Source of the DNA: Bacteroidales bacterium
GTDB taxonomy: Bacteria > Bacteroidota > Bacteroidia > Bacteroidales > Paludibacteraceae
Assembly: GCA_015061145.1 (NCBI GenBank)
Contig: SUXD01000010.1
Span: forward strand, 1-64,000
Direction of reading: 5' to 3'
DNA: 64,000 bases
Made by a program: the position numbers and the translations under genes. Positions 55,701 through 63,253 of this stretch are shown here, one piece after another. The notes beneath the pieces were generated by a model. That model ran no database searches. It was given only the letters and a program-made list of their open reading frames with translations, and was not told the DNA's origin. Position 1 is the first letter of the stretch; every line of letters starts with the position of its first letter.

Positions 55701-58097
55701 TGTCTGCTCTATGGTGGCATTGGTCCATTCCAGCGTGATGTTGTTGATATTGGCTCCTTCGCAGAGTGTTTGCTCTTTTTCCCCAGTCACTACAAGTGTC
55801 GGAGCAGGATTGACAGTGATGTCGATGCCTTTGTGCGCTTCGCATTCTCCGTCGTTGGTGGTCACTATCAGGTAGTAGGTACCGTTGTTTTCTGTTGTCA
55901 CATTTGCAATGTTGTAACTGTTTTTCTTGCCGCTTAGCGTAGTGGCTGTGGCAAAGTCGCCATTCTCCGAGAATGCCCAAGCGTAGGTGGGGTTGGTGGC
56001 TGTTGTGGTGCCAGTCAGTTTCAGCGCGTCGCCGGGGCAGACGCTGGAGTTGTCAGCTGTGAGCTGTATGTCTATCTCGTCGGCCAGTTTCAGACGGAAA
56101 GCCGAAGAATAGGTGTCGTTTGTACACGATGTCGGAGATATGTTGTCGCTGGCTACATCTTGCGCCGAGCCGCCTATCTTTGCACGATACCACACATTGC
56201 TGGCGGTAGGTGTTACAGTCAGCGTGTTGTTTTGTGTAGGGGTGCCGATGTTTGTCCAGCCGCTGGTTCCGGTATTCGATTTCTGCCATTGAAACCACGC
56301 TTCGGCAAAGTATTTCGTCAGCTGCGCCTTGTCTATTGTCAGCGTTTTGTCATCTTTAGAGCAGGCGTCGCTTTCCAGTTCGTTTTCCTCGTCCACCAGA
56401 TTCACTTTAATCAGACATCTTGATACAAGAATATCGTCGATAATAAAATCGTTTCCGCTTCCGGTTGAGGTGTTGTTGTCGTACACATAAAGGGTAAACG
56501 AATTTTCGTTGGTAGTTTGGAATATCAATTCCGCTTTGTGCCAGTCTTGCAACTTGTTGTTATTAGGAATTTCTCCTGTTTTCATGGATTCTATAATCCT
56601 GTTGGCGTTGTCTCTCACTTCGAGGGTGAGGTTAGGTTTGTTGCCATCGCTGTTAGATGGGTTGCCGTACCATACTTCCATGGAATAGGCCGTGTTGGCA
56701 CAAAGGCCGGTGAGTTGTTTCTTGTAAACATAGTCGGTGCTACCGGCTGCATTCACGAGCAGCAGACCGCTGCCGTCGGCGGTGTGTGTAGTGTGGTTGT
56801 AGGTGTTCCAGCCGAAGGCGCCGTTGCCGCCCCAGTATCCGGCATCTTTCACCTGTTTCACTACGGCGTATTGCCCGTCTTTCACGCAAGTGATGCCAGC
56901 TTCGGTGCCACATACATCACCGGCATATTTGTATTCTGTGCCAATTTCGCCGTCAGCCAATTTTCCGTATTTGTTGCCGCAGTTGGTGGTGGCTTGGTCG
57001 AATCGTTCTTCAAAGACATAGAATTTTTCGCCTACATTGCTACAGCATACGGCACCTTTTACTGTGATGCTCAAGGTGTTCCATTCGCCACGGCAAGTGT
57101 AAGTCTCCGATTCGCCGGCTGCCGGTCCCACGATGCTCAGTTTGTTCGTGTTGCTCGGATTAGTGATTGTTCCGCCAGTTTTTGTCCATGTGAAAGAGCT
57201 GCCGGCTGGTCCTATGCCGTAGGCGATGAGTTGGTTGGGGTCGCCTTCGCACACGGTAGTTCCGCCGTTCTTGGGGCGGATAGACTCCTCTTCGCAACCG
57301 TATATTTTTATATAGTCAACACCTAATACTATTGGTTGGTTGTCGGTGTTGAATTTTTTGAATGATATTTTAAAATAATTATTGCCAGCAGGTACTTTTA
57401 CTTCGCCTTTCATGGTTATGCAGTTTCCTGTGGAGGTTGGTACAAATACGTCATAAATAGGATTGTTGTTACAAGTCCACGAAGTGCTTTTCCCATTAGT
57501 GCTTACTGCAGTTCCATTGCTGAAAGCACCTTTGTCTCCAACGTTGTTTATATTTAAAATAGTGTTGTTGGCATCAACGCGAAATGCTCCGTCGAAATTG
57601 CTCCAGCAGTTCCCTCCAGTGGCATAGCAGCAGTTGCCGTCTTTACAATCAAGCGAAATAACATTGTAAAGCTTCATTTCTATGTAGTAAGTGTTGTTTG
57701 GTATCAAGTTGCTGGCCATGATATAGAAATAGTTATCTTCTTGAGCTTGTAACGGATTGATGACGAGCATGCCATCGGTTTCTATATTGGCAAATTGAGC
57801 ATTCAAATCTTGTGGATTTTTCACAACGGCATATTGACGTTGAGTGTTAGATGTACCACCTGCAGGAGTTTTTATGCTATTGAATGTCTCTGTGTATGTA
57901 TATGCATTAGTGTCAAAATAAAAGCCATCAACGAGAGCATCAGTTTCATCTAAAGTCCATTTTGATGCTGAGGCATCGTCAGTGTTCACAAAAGAGATGT
58001 CGTGAACTAATCGGTCTTTGCATGCGATAGTTTGTGCAAAAATCAGTCCGCTTGTGCATAGTGAGCCTAAAACCAGGCTTAAGAATATTTTTTTCAT
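52749..58097 (-). CDS. Giant surface protein with Ig-like domains and T9SS type B sorting domain
   Basis: A 1,782-residue exported protein. The signal peptide is about residues 1-21 (ends FAQTIA). The N-terminal third has two Cys-rich jelly-roll-like regions, the second with KFYVFEERFDQ and FIIDDILVSRC. The middle is a chain of Ig-like/PKD-like units, at least two of the He-PIG kind (PTGVTFNQATGVISGTPSKAG; ANENSGSAYASGSGIISGTP shortened), one Big2-like (VNVPGGTWSSSDNNAATVDA) and several SVCPGDALKL-type repeats. The last 85 residues, FPMYFTPNGDGLNDTW to the end, are the gliding-motility-type T9SS type B sorting domain. A T9SS-dependent adhesin or surface scaffold is inferred. Confidence 0.85.
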   Translation of the reverse strand: MKKIFLSLVLGSLCTSGLIFAQTIACKDRLVHDISFVNTDDASASKWTLDETDALVDGFYFDTNAYTYTETFNSIKTPAGGTSNTQRQYAVVKNPQDLNAQFANIETDGMLVINPLQAQEDNYFYIMASNLIPNNTYYIEMKLYNVISLDCKDGNCCYATGGNCWSNFDGAFRVDANNTILNINNVGDKGAFSNGTAVSTNGKSTSWTCNNNPIYDVFVPTSTGNCITMKGEVKVPAGNNYFKISFKKFNTDNQPIVLGVDYIKIYGCEEESIRPKNGGTTVCEGDPNQLIAYGIGPAGSSFTWTKTGGTITNPSNTNKLSIVGPAAGESETYTCRGEWNTLSITVKGAVCCSNVGEKFYVFEERFDQATTNCGNKYGKLADGEIGTEYKYAGDVCGTEAGITCVKDGQYAVVKQVKDAGYWGGNGAFGWNTYNHTTHTADGSGLLLVNAAGSTDYVYKKQLTGLCANTAYSMEVWYGNPSNSDGNKPNLTLEVRDNANRIIESMKTGEIPNNNKLQDWHKAELIFQTTNENSFTLYVYDNNTSTGSGNDFIIDDILVSRCLIKVNLVDEENELESDACSKDDKTLTIDKAQLTKYFAEAWFQWQKSNTGTSGWTNIGTPTQNNTLTVTPTASNVWYRAKIGGSAQDVASDNISPTSCTNDTYSSAFRLKLADEIDIQLTADNSSVCPGDALKLTGTTTATNPTYAWAFSENGDFATATTLSGKKNSYNIANVTTENNGTYYLIVTTNDGECEAHKGIDITVNPAPTLVVTGEKEQTLCEGANINNITLEWTNATIEQTGTLPTGVTFNQATGVISGTPSKAGTYEVTFTAKDQSVCNKSLTENIKIIVNEKATLTISDKNTQKLCLGESMTDITYSWTNANITITELPDGVSANENSGSAYASGSGIISGTPTESKTIKLTATDNNSCATIEELIGIQTNPVPVITLADGQKSKVLIGTSTQLTVNVPGGTWSSSDNNAATVDASGKVTAANSIGDEASKDITITYTTSAGCMATFELKIVSYGPMGDDETYNYCKGEEKDITLNGHGENITRYEWYLDDLNGTPFKTGDGMTDTYTASTNGMEGNHTYYFRGCNGTGSTNCAEQKFEIIQTPDYAVSISVSKDYACLNEQVTVNATQTAGAQNETYTWHATGVTGTANGNIYTLDTRTAANGEVYVTATADGYCQTDSEPINVSISGVTLGIGADVDYICDDADTQGEASISLTITPENMPADAVQQIKWYKNGTEITENQGQTTLTATQSGNYSATVSYTLQGKTICEETKNINIRSEKLQMGDNKSYEICAGNEISLEGQADGAKEDGTATFEWIAPDGTATTSTNKKIALGKMEEDGTFVYTFRVTKLTCTASQKHTIKVKPFVEFEVEDVETVCKGDRHSVRINEIRPQSGATYTWNDGTQQSTGLSYTLPSANAQSGKQITVKANANDYCESEQTFRYDISALTIAADWPDYYCPDEEVDLEVRATESGTSTTLEYTWSENGTPTSDASSIATFTPQGDTQFAVEVSNEYCTERFSKTIRMADINISFEEDVTATCPGNEVQITAQVSDNTATVTWTREDTEDMSVVEIGRGVSIKDTPAHTSIYTATLSNKNCTNSAEIVVELHPAPVIDTILPIEPAPKTVQILVSNGTAPYSFAVDNKDYTSGDIFGGLRIGRHTAYVADENGCDVSLVFTIEPLPLEFPMYFTPNGDGLNDTWIVKNLDIYEKVDLYIYDRYGKELKHITDPIDTWDGTYLGKKLPSTDYWYYLHIDEIGKTYYGHFTLVN

Positions 58098-58125
58098 AAA
58101 AAGGGAAATTTCTTGTAAATTTATG

Positions 58126-58133
58126 CAAAAATA
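58126..58133 (-). promoter_or_regulatory. -7 element of the giant surface protein gene
   Basis: The minus strand reads TATTTTTG, 29 bases before the ATG. The -33 region lacks a clear TTTG. Confidence 0.5.
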
Positions 58134-58174
58134 CGAATAAGATGAGAAAAAAAGAAGTTTATGCCTTGTATGTG

Positions 58175-58214
58175 CAAAAAAAGTGTTCCAAATTTTTTTG
58201 GAACACTTTTTTTG
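58175..58214 (-). terminator. Terminator after the eight-repeat protein gene
   Basis: An 18-bp perfect inverted repeat (58175-58192 and 58197-58214) with arms CAAAAAAAGTGTTCCAAA and complement, 4-base loop. It ends the three-gene surface operon. Confidence 0.92.
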
Positions 58215-58236
58215 AAAACATATAAAGTTCAGAAAA

Positions 58237-60921
58237 CTAATATCCTACAATGAATTTTTTGACGAAATCACCGCATCGCAACAAATATACGCCAGGTTCT
58301 AAGTCGGTAGCGTAAAAGTCGTTTTCCGTATCGATAGGAATTGTGTAACGCTTTCGGCCGAGCGCATCAAAAATTTCAATGTCATGTTTCAGCGCTTGTG
58401 GCGGAACTACTACGCCCAGCACTCCTTTCGCTTTGTTGTAGTACACATCAAAGAGTCCGTCTTCGGGCTTGCTTACCACTATCAGCTTCAGCGTGACGAT
58501 GCTGTCGCATCCTTGTGATGTGGTCTCATACAGATTGAAAGTGTATTCCTTCACTTTGTCAATGCTGTCAGATGGTATTGCAAAACCGTTTTTCTCGTAA
58601 CTGTTTCCGATGGTTACCGTGTCGGTCAGACTGAGGAACTCTTCGTGATTGACAGTGAGGTGCAGCGTGACAATGCTGTCGCATCCGTAGGCATTTTGGA
58701 ATGTCTTTTCGTATTCGCCCGATTCTGCATAAACAGTGTCAGCCCAAGTGTAAAATCCGCATGCAGTCTCGTAGAACTCGTTTCTGAAAATGTCGGGCAC
58801 AAAAGTAACGGGCAGTTTCACTGTCATTTCTTTTTGTGTTTCGGTGTCGTTCACGGTCAGTGATATTTCGTAGTCGCCTTTGTCGAATGCGTGTTCGGGT
58901 GTGAGCGTTGTGTCGGTTGTGGCGCCGTCGCCAAAATTCCACAGATATACATCACCGTCCACTATTCTGCCCGAAAATGCAAGTGTCAAGTTCTTGCAGT
59001 CGCGCCCGATGGTGTCAACCTTAAACTCTGCCATTGGCAAAGATATTTTGGTAATGGTATCGCTGATCACTGAGCTCCATTTTCCGTTTGCATCTTCAAA
59101 GCGGTAATTCATGATATAGTCGCCTTTCTCAATCCAAATGAAATCAATCTTATCGTCGATAGTGACTGAGTTTGCAGCATTCTCCAATTTCGTATAAACG
59201 GCATTCTCAAAATCATCATTTTTCCAATATTGGTAAGCGACTATTTTGTTGTCTTTTGTACTGAACATGCTGCCGTCTTTGAATACAAATTGAGATGCAG
59301 TGCTGCTCCAAACGCCATTTTTGTCCATGAAATGGAAATTCAAAACATGCAGTCCGTTGCCGAGTGTCTCGGTGTTGATTTTTTCGGTCACGGACGGATT
59401 CAGAGGTGTAATGTCTGCAATTTGTGCATTCAGATAGTCATTGTCGAACCAGTATCGAATAGCGGTGATGGCATTTGCAGTGGCGTTGGCGTCGCTTTTG
59501 AACAGGAATTGGCTGGCGGTAGCGCTCCATGTTTCTTTTTTGTCGGCAAAGCGGAAATTCAGCACATGCAGTCCGTTTTCCAATGCGTCGGCGTTTATTT
59601 TGTTCAAGAATGTTATGTCGGCGTTTTCCTCGAGACGAATCTTTTCATTGCTCTCAAAATCGTTGTCGAACCAATATTGCAGATGGGTTACTGCGTTTCC
59701 CGCTGGCAAAATGGCATCGCCTTTTATGAAGAATTGACTGGCCGTTGCGCTCCATACATTGCTGTTGTCGGCGAAGCGGAAATTTAGCACATGCAGTCCG
59801 TCGTTCAGCGCACTGGTTTCTATGCTTTTCAGTATTGAGATGTCGTTGCCGCCTGCAGTCAGCATACTGGCATTTTCAAAATCGTTGTCTATCCAGTATT
59901 GCATGGCGCGGATGCCGTTGTTTTCCGCATGGGTTAAGTCGGCGGTGTTTTTCATAAAGAATTGGCTTGCCGTACTGCTCCATGTGCCGTTTTTGTCGCG
60001 AAAACGATAGCACAGGATGTGTATTCCGTCATCGTAATTGTTCAAGTCGAAATCTGCGGTAAAAACGGCATTTTTACTTTCGTTGATGGAGATGTGTTCT
60101 GCTTTATCAAAGTCGTTGTCAATCCACCATTGCATGCTTCGGATGCTGTTTTCTGGCATTCCGGTGTTGTTGGTGGGCTCTTTTATGAACAATTTTCCTT
60201 GCACACTGCTCCATTTCCCGTTCTTGTCTTGAAAACGGGAGTAGAAGAAATGTGCGCCGCTTTTCAGTGTATTGAGGTCGATGGCGGTGTTCAGCAGGAA
60301 ATCAGTTTTGTCGTTAGCGGTCGAAGTCTCTGCGTTGTCGTAGTCGTTGTCAATCCAGTACTGAAAAGCGCTGATGCCATTTTCTTCGACATTCGTCCAT
60401 TGTGCCATGTTTTTGATGAACAGCATTCCTTTTGCGCTGCTCCAAAGGCCGTTGAGGTCTTGAAATCGGAACTGAAGGGTATGTATGCCGTCTCTCAGCG
60501 CATCAACATCAAGTGATGTGGTGTAAATGACATTTTCGCCTATGTGCTCGATGCTCGTGGTCTGGGCATTGTCGTAGTCGTTGTCGAACCATAACTGTAT
60601 GCGTTGCACTTTGTTCTGTTCTGCATTTGTCCATCGTGCCATGTTTTTGATGAACAACATTCCATTCACACTGCTCCAACGCCCGTTGGTGTCGTGAGCG
60701 CGGAAGTGAAAGGTGTGCGTACCGTCCTGCAAACCGTCGGTCGAAATGTTTTCCGTCAATGCGGAATTGTTCGACATGTCGGCTGCGATGGTAACGGCGG
60801 AGTTCTCAAAATCGTTGTCGAACCAATACTGATATTGGTCGATGACGGTTTCTTGCGCAAAACATGATGTCGTAAACAGAAAAATGGTCGCAAGGGAATA
60901 TGTTTTTATTAACTTGCGCAT
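58237..60921 (-). CDS. Eight-repeat T9SS type A surface protein
   Basis: An 894-residue exported protein. The signal peptide is about residues 1-22 (ends CFA-QE). Eight tandem units of about 70-78 residues fill about 30-620. Each opens with Q-Y-W-F/I-DNDF/Y-x-NA, has a DGLHVLNFRF-like strand in the middle and closes with NGxWSSTASQFFIK. A PKD domain follows (VYLWNFGDGATTDTT), then two repeats containing GCDSIVTLHLTVN/GCDSIVTLKLIVV, and a T9SS type A tail (DALGRKRYTIPI, LEPGVYLLRCGDFVKKFIVG). It is the last gene of an operon with two beta-helix proteins. Unit 8 is the most divergent (YWKNDDFENA). Function unknown; surface adhesion or ligand binding is inferred. Confidence 0.82.
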   Translation of the reverse strand: MRKLIKTYSLATIFLFTTSCFAQETVIDQYQYWFDNDFENSAVTIAADMSNNSALTENISTDGLQDGTHTFHFRAHDTNGRWSSVNGMLFIKNMARWTNAEQNKVQRIQLWFDNDYDNAQTTSIEHIGENVIYTTSLDVDALRDGIHTLQFRFQDLNGLWSSAKGMLFIKNMAQWTNVEENGISAFQYWIDNDYDNAETSTANDKTDFLLNTAIDLNTLKSGAHFFYSRFQDKNGKWSSVQGKLFIKEPTNNTGMPENSIRSMQWWIDNDFDKAEHISINESKNAVFTADFDLNNYDDGIHILCYRFRDKNGTWSSTASQFFMKNTADLTHAENNGIRAMQYWIDNDFENASMLTAGGNDISILKSIETSALNDGLHVLNFRFADNSNVWSATASQFFIKGDAILPAGNAVTHLQYWFDNDFESNEKIRLEENADITFLNKINADALENGLHVLNFRFADKKETWSATASQFLFKSDANATANAITAIRYWFDNDYLNAQIADITPLNPSVTEKINTETLGNGLHVLNFHFMDKNGVWSSTASQFVFKDGSMFSTKDNKIVAYQYWKNDDFENAVYTKLENAANSVTIDDKIDFIWIEKGDYIMNYRFEDANGKWSSVISDTITKISLPMAEFKVDTIGRDCKNLTLAFSGRIVDGDVYLWNFGDGATTDTTLTPEHAFDKGDYEISLTVNDTETQKEMTVKLPVTFVPDIFRNEFYETACGFYTWADTVYAESGEYEKTFQNAYGCDSIVTLHLTVNHEEFLSLTDTVTIGNSYEKNGFAIPSDSIDKVKEYTFNLYETTSQGCDSIVTLKLIVVSKPEDGLFDVYYNKAKGVLGVVVPPQALKHDIEIFDALGRKRYTIPIDTENDFYATDLEPGVYLLRCGDFVKKFIVGY

Positions 60922-60930
60922 GGTGTGTTA

Positions 60931-61944
60931 TTATTGAGATACGACATTGATGTTCAACTGCAGTTCTCCGTTCTCGTCGGTTTCTTCTGCTGATTCGTTC
61001 TTTCTGATATGCGGGTTAGAAGGTACTAATCCTTCTTTCCATGCAAACGAACCTCCATAGATGCCGATTACGGTTCCGTCGGTTCCGACATATTGCTCAG
61101 GATTGACGAAATGATAATCTTCGCTGAATTCAAACGAGTTGACGGTTTTGTTCACAACAAGCGTATCGAATCTGAGGTTCTCGTAGTTGTTGTTTATGAT
61201 GGGGGTTGTGCCGTAATAATCGTTGCCGGTAGTTGGCACCATGTTGTTTCTGCAGATGTTGCTGTTGCCCGATACAAGCGCACCCGTGTTGCGAGAGCAG
61301 TTGTTTGTCACAAGGTTGTTGTCTCCGTTGACTGTTGCATAGCGATAGTAGTCGTAAAGGAACATGTTGTTGCGAATCATATTCTGGTTGCAGTTGGTGA
61401 TGCGCCCTTGGATGACACAATTCTGTACAACGCAGTTAGTGGCGCTCTGAAAGTTTATGTCGCTAGTTATTACACAGTTCTGCACATTGATTCGTTGAAC
61501 GGAGCAGTTGTTGCTGTAATTTCTTATGTTTCCGTTTATTTTCATGTATTTCAACGAAATATTCTCAATAGTGTCTGCCGAATAGCTGTAGTAAAAATCT
61601 CCGTTGATGTTCACTCCTTCGATAGAGAAGTTGTCGGTGCCTTTGCGTAGATAGGTGTTGCCCGAAAGAGTGGTGGGCGAAGTCACTGCGGATGAGTCGG
61701 GACTGACTCCCGCTCCGTAAATGCGGAGTGATTTTTTGTATTCGCCTGGTTGTTCGAATGTGCCGCCTGGCAGATAAATAGTATCACCGTCTTCGGCTGC
61801 GTTGTAGGCGTCTTTGAACGATGCCCCAAGGTTAGAGAAAGGTGTAATTTCGCCGTTGTGATGCAGCATGACGCTTCGTTGTTGTGCATAGATGCTTGAT
61901 GCGAAGGCTGCTGATATAACAAGTATAATGTGTTTGATATTCAT
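60931..61944 (-). CDS. Secreted beta-helix protein (paralog 2)
   Basis: A 337-residue exported protein, signal peptide about residues 1-20 (ends YAQQ). The segment DAYNAAEDGDTIYLPGGTF is the start of a right-handed beta-helix, as in pectate-lyase-like or NosD-like proteins. Asn-rich ladder turns follow (NCVITSDINFQSATNCVVQN shortened: CVVQNCVIQGRITN). The C-terminus has DYHFVNPEQYVGTDGT, IGIYGGSFAWKEGL and NPHIRKN, then NGELQLNINVVSQ. No catalytic residues for polysaccharide cleavage can be identified. It is a clear paralog of the protein at 61978 and lies 9 bases before the eight-repeat gene. Confidence 0.8.
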   Translation of the reverse strand: MNIKHIILVISAAFASSIYAQQRSVMLHHNGEITPFSNLGASFKDAYNAAEDGDTIYLPGGTFEQPGEYKKSLRIYGAGVSPDSSAVTSPTTLSGNTYLRKGTDNFSIEGVNINGDFYYSYSADTIENISLKYMKINGNIRNYSNNCSVQRINVQNCVITSDINFQSATNCVVQNCVIQGRITNCNQNMIRNNMFLYDYYRYATVNGDNNLVTNNCSRNTGALVSGNSNICRNNMVPTTGNDYYGTTPIINNNYENLRFDTLVVNKTVNSFEFSEDYHFVNPEQYVGTDGTVIGIYGGSFAWKEGLVPSNPHIRKNESAEETDENGELQLNINVVSQ

Positions 61945-61977
61945 GGCAATATGGATTTGTGGATTAAACGATATTGA

Positions 61978-63045
61978 TTATTGTTGCGCTCCGACATGGA
62001 TATTGATTTGCAGCTTTCCTTCAGCGTCCACTTGGTCGGAGGATGAGTTCAAGCGAATGTGCGGATTGACAGGCATCAGACCTTCGCGCCACGGGTAGAG
62101 CCCGCCATAAAGGCCGATTTGCTTATTGTCTGTGCCAGTGTAGGCGCTTTCGTCGACCAGATGGTAATCGTTGGTGAATTTGAATGCTGCCCAAGTGTCG
62201 TGATTGGAGCCTTCTACATTTACAAATATGTTCGAAGGAGTGATTCCTAACCAGTTATTTTCTTGAATGGTGTTGGTGCCCCATACAAATTCGGTTATGG
62301 AAAAAGCGTTGTTGCGGAATACATTGGAAGTGCCGCGGATACCTTCGATATATTCTGTGCGTACATTGATGACGTTGTTTTCCAATATATTGGCATCACC
62401 TTCAATGAAGTAAGTGTCGCAGCTTCCGTAATAGCAATCGCGTCGTGTGCCGCCAGAGATATAGTTATTGATGAATGTGTTGTTGAATGAGCCTTCGATG
62501 CCACCGCATAGAATGCAGTTGGCTACGAGCGTGTTGTACACATTCTTTAGGTGTATCTGTCCGCAGAGTATGTTGTTGATAAGCATCAGACCGTATGAAA
62601 TGGTGCTGCCCGAGTTGAAATTCAGCGAACTGTTCAGCCAGCAACGAGCGATGACAATGTCGTCAATGCTTGCGTTTTCTGCCATTCCTACCTCTCCGGT
62701 AAAATAAAGTCCTTCGAAGTGCGAGCCCTCCGCTCCAGAGTTTAATCTCATGCCGTTGACATAAGTCATGGTGGTGACTTTGGTGGAGTCGGGACAAGTG
62801 CCGGCTCCGTAAACGGTAATTTTCTTGGCAATCTCGCCAGGCCAGCTGAAGGAGCCTCCTGGCAGATAAATGGTATCGCCGTTTTCGGCTGCCGCATAGG
62901 CATCTGCAAGGGCGGTGGTTACATTGCGGAACGGAGTGGATGTCCCGTTGTGTTGCAACATGACGATGCGTTGTTGTGCTGAAGCGGTTCCTGTCCCCAA
63001 TAAAGAGAAGAAAGAGAACCAAAGTGTAAATTTCAGTTTCTTCAT
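61978..63045 (-). CDS. Secreted beta-helix protein (paralog 1)
   Basis: A 355-residue exported protein with a signal peptide (about 1-23, ends ASA-QQ). It shares with its neighbour RIVMLQHNGTSTPF, DAYAAAENGDTIYLPGGSF, the central parallel beta-helix with Asn-rich turns, and the end YGGLYPWREGLMPVNPHIRLN plus GKLQINIHVGAQQ. There is no T9SS tail; export beyond the periplasm would need the partner or another route. It is first in the three-gene operon, with 33 bases to the next gene. Function unknown. Confidence 0.8.
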   Translation of the reverse strand: MKKLKFTLWFSFFSLLGTGTASAQQRIVMLQHNGTSTPFRNVTTALADAYAAAENGDTIYLPGGSFSWPGEIAKKITVYGAGTCPDSTKVTTMTYVNGMRLNSGAEGSHFEGLYFTGEVGMAENASIDDIVIARCWLNSSLNFNSGSTISYGLMLINNILCGQIHLKNVYNTLVANCILCGGIEGSFNNTFINNYISGGTRRDCYYGSCDTYFIEGDANILENNVINVRTEYIEGIRGTSNVFRNNAFSITEFVWGTNTIQENNWLGITPSNIFVNVEGSNHDTWAAFKFTNDYHLVDESAYTGTDNKQIGLYGGLYPWREGLMPVNPHIRLNSSSDQVDAEGKLQINIHVGAQQ

Positions 63046-63103
63046 AAGATTATAATTTTGGTTATTGATTTTATTTGTTTTTAAGCCAACCCCTTTGTGA
63101 TTG

Positions 63104-63111
63104 CAAAATTA
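63104..63111 (-). promoter_or_regulatory. -7 element of the beta-helix operon
   Basis: The minus strand reads TAATTTTG (TAnnTTTG), giving a leader of about 50 bases before the ATG at 63045. No -33 TTTG at the usual distance, which fits a promoter helped by an activator. Confidence 0.55.
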
Positions 63112-63132
63112 ATGTTTGTTGTTGCGAAAAAC

Positions 63133-63165
63133 TCTCAAATCGTAAATCCCCATTCTCAAATCGTA
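63133..63165 (-). promoter_or_regulatory. Direct-repeat operator upstream of the beta-helix operon
   Basis: TCTCAAATCGTA occurs at 63133-63144 and again, exactly, at 63154-63165, a 21-base period (two helical turns). On the minus strand each is TACGATTTGAGA. A weaker third copy (TAAGTCGTA) lies at 63175-63183. The repeats sit 22-54 bases upstream of the -7 element. Paired direct repeats with this period are typical of LytTR-type response regulator sites. The rest of 63184-63253 holds no feature. Confidence 0.6.
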
Positions 63166-63253
63166 TAATTCTTGTAAGTCGTAGATTCTCGATAAGTGAG
63201 GGGGGTGGGCGTGTCCCTTAAAAATACGATAGAAAGTGAAATGTCAAAAATAA

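Noticed and set aside
53304-55937. Long open frames on the plus strand opposite the giant surface protein gene
   Set aside because: They lack recognisable domains, plausible starts and promoters; the minus-strand frame has a signal peptide, repeated domains and a sorting domain, so the others are composition shadows.
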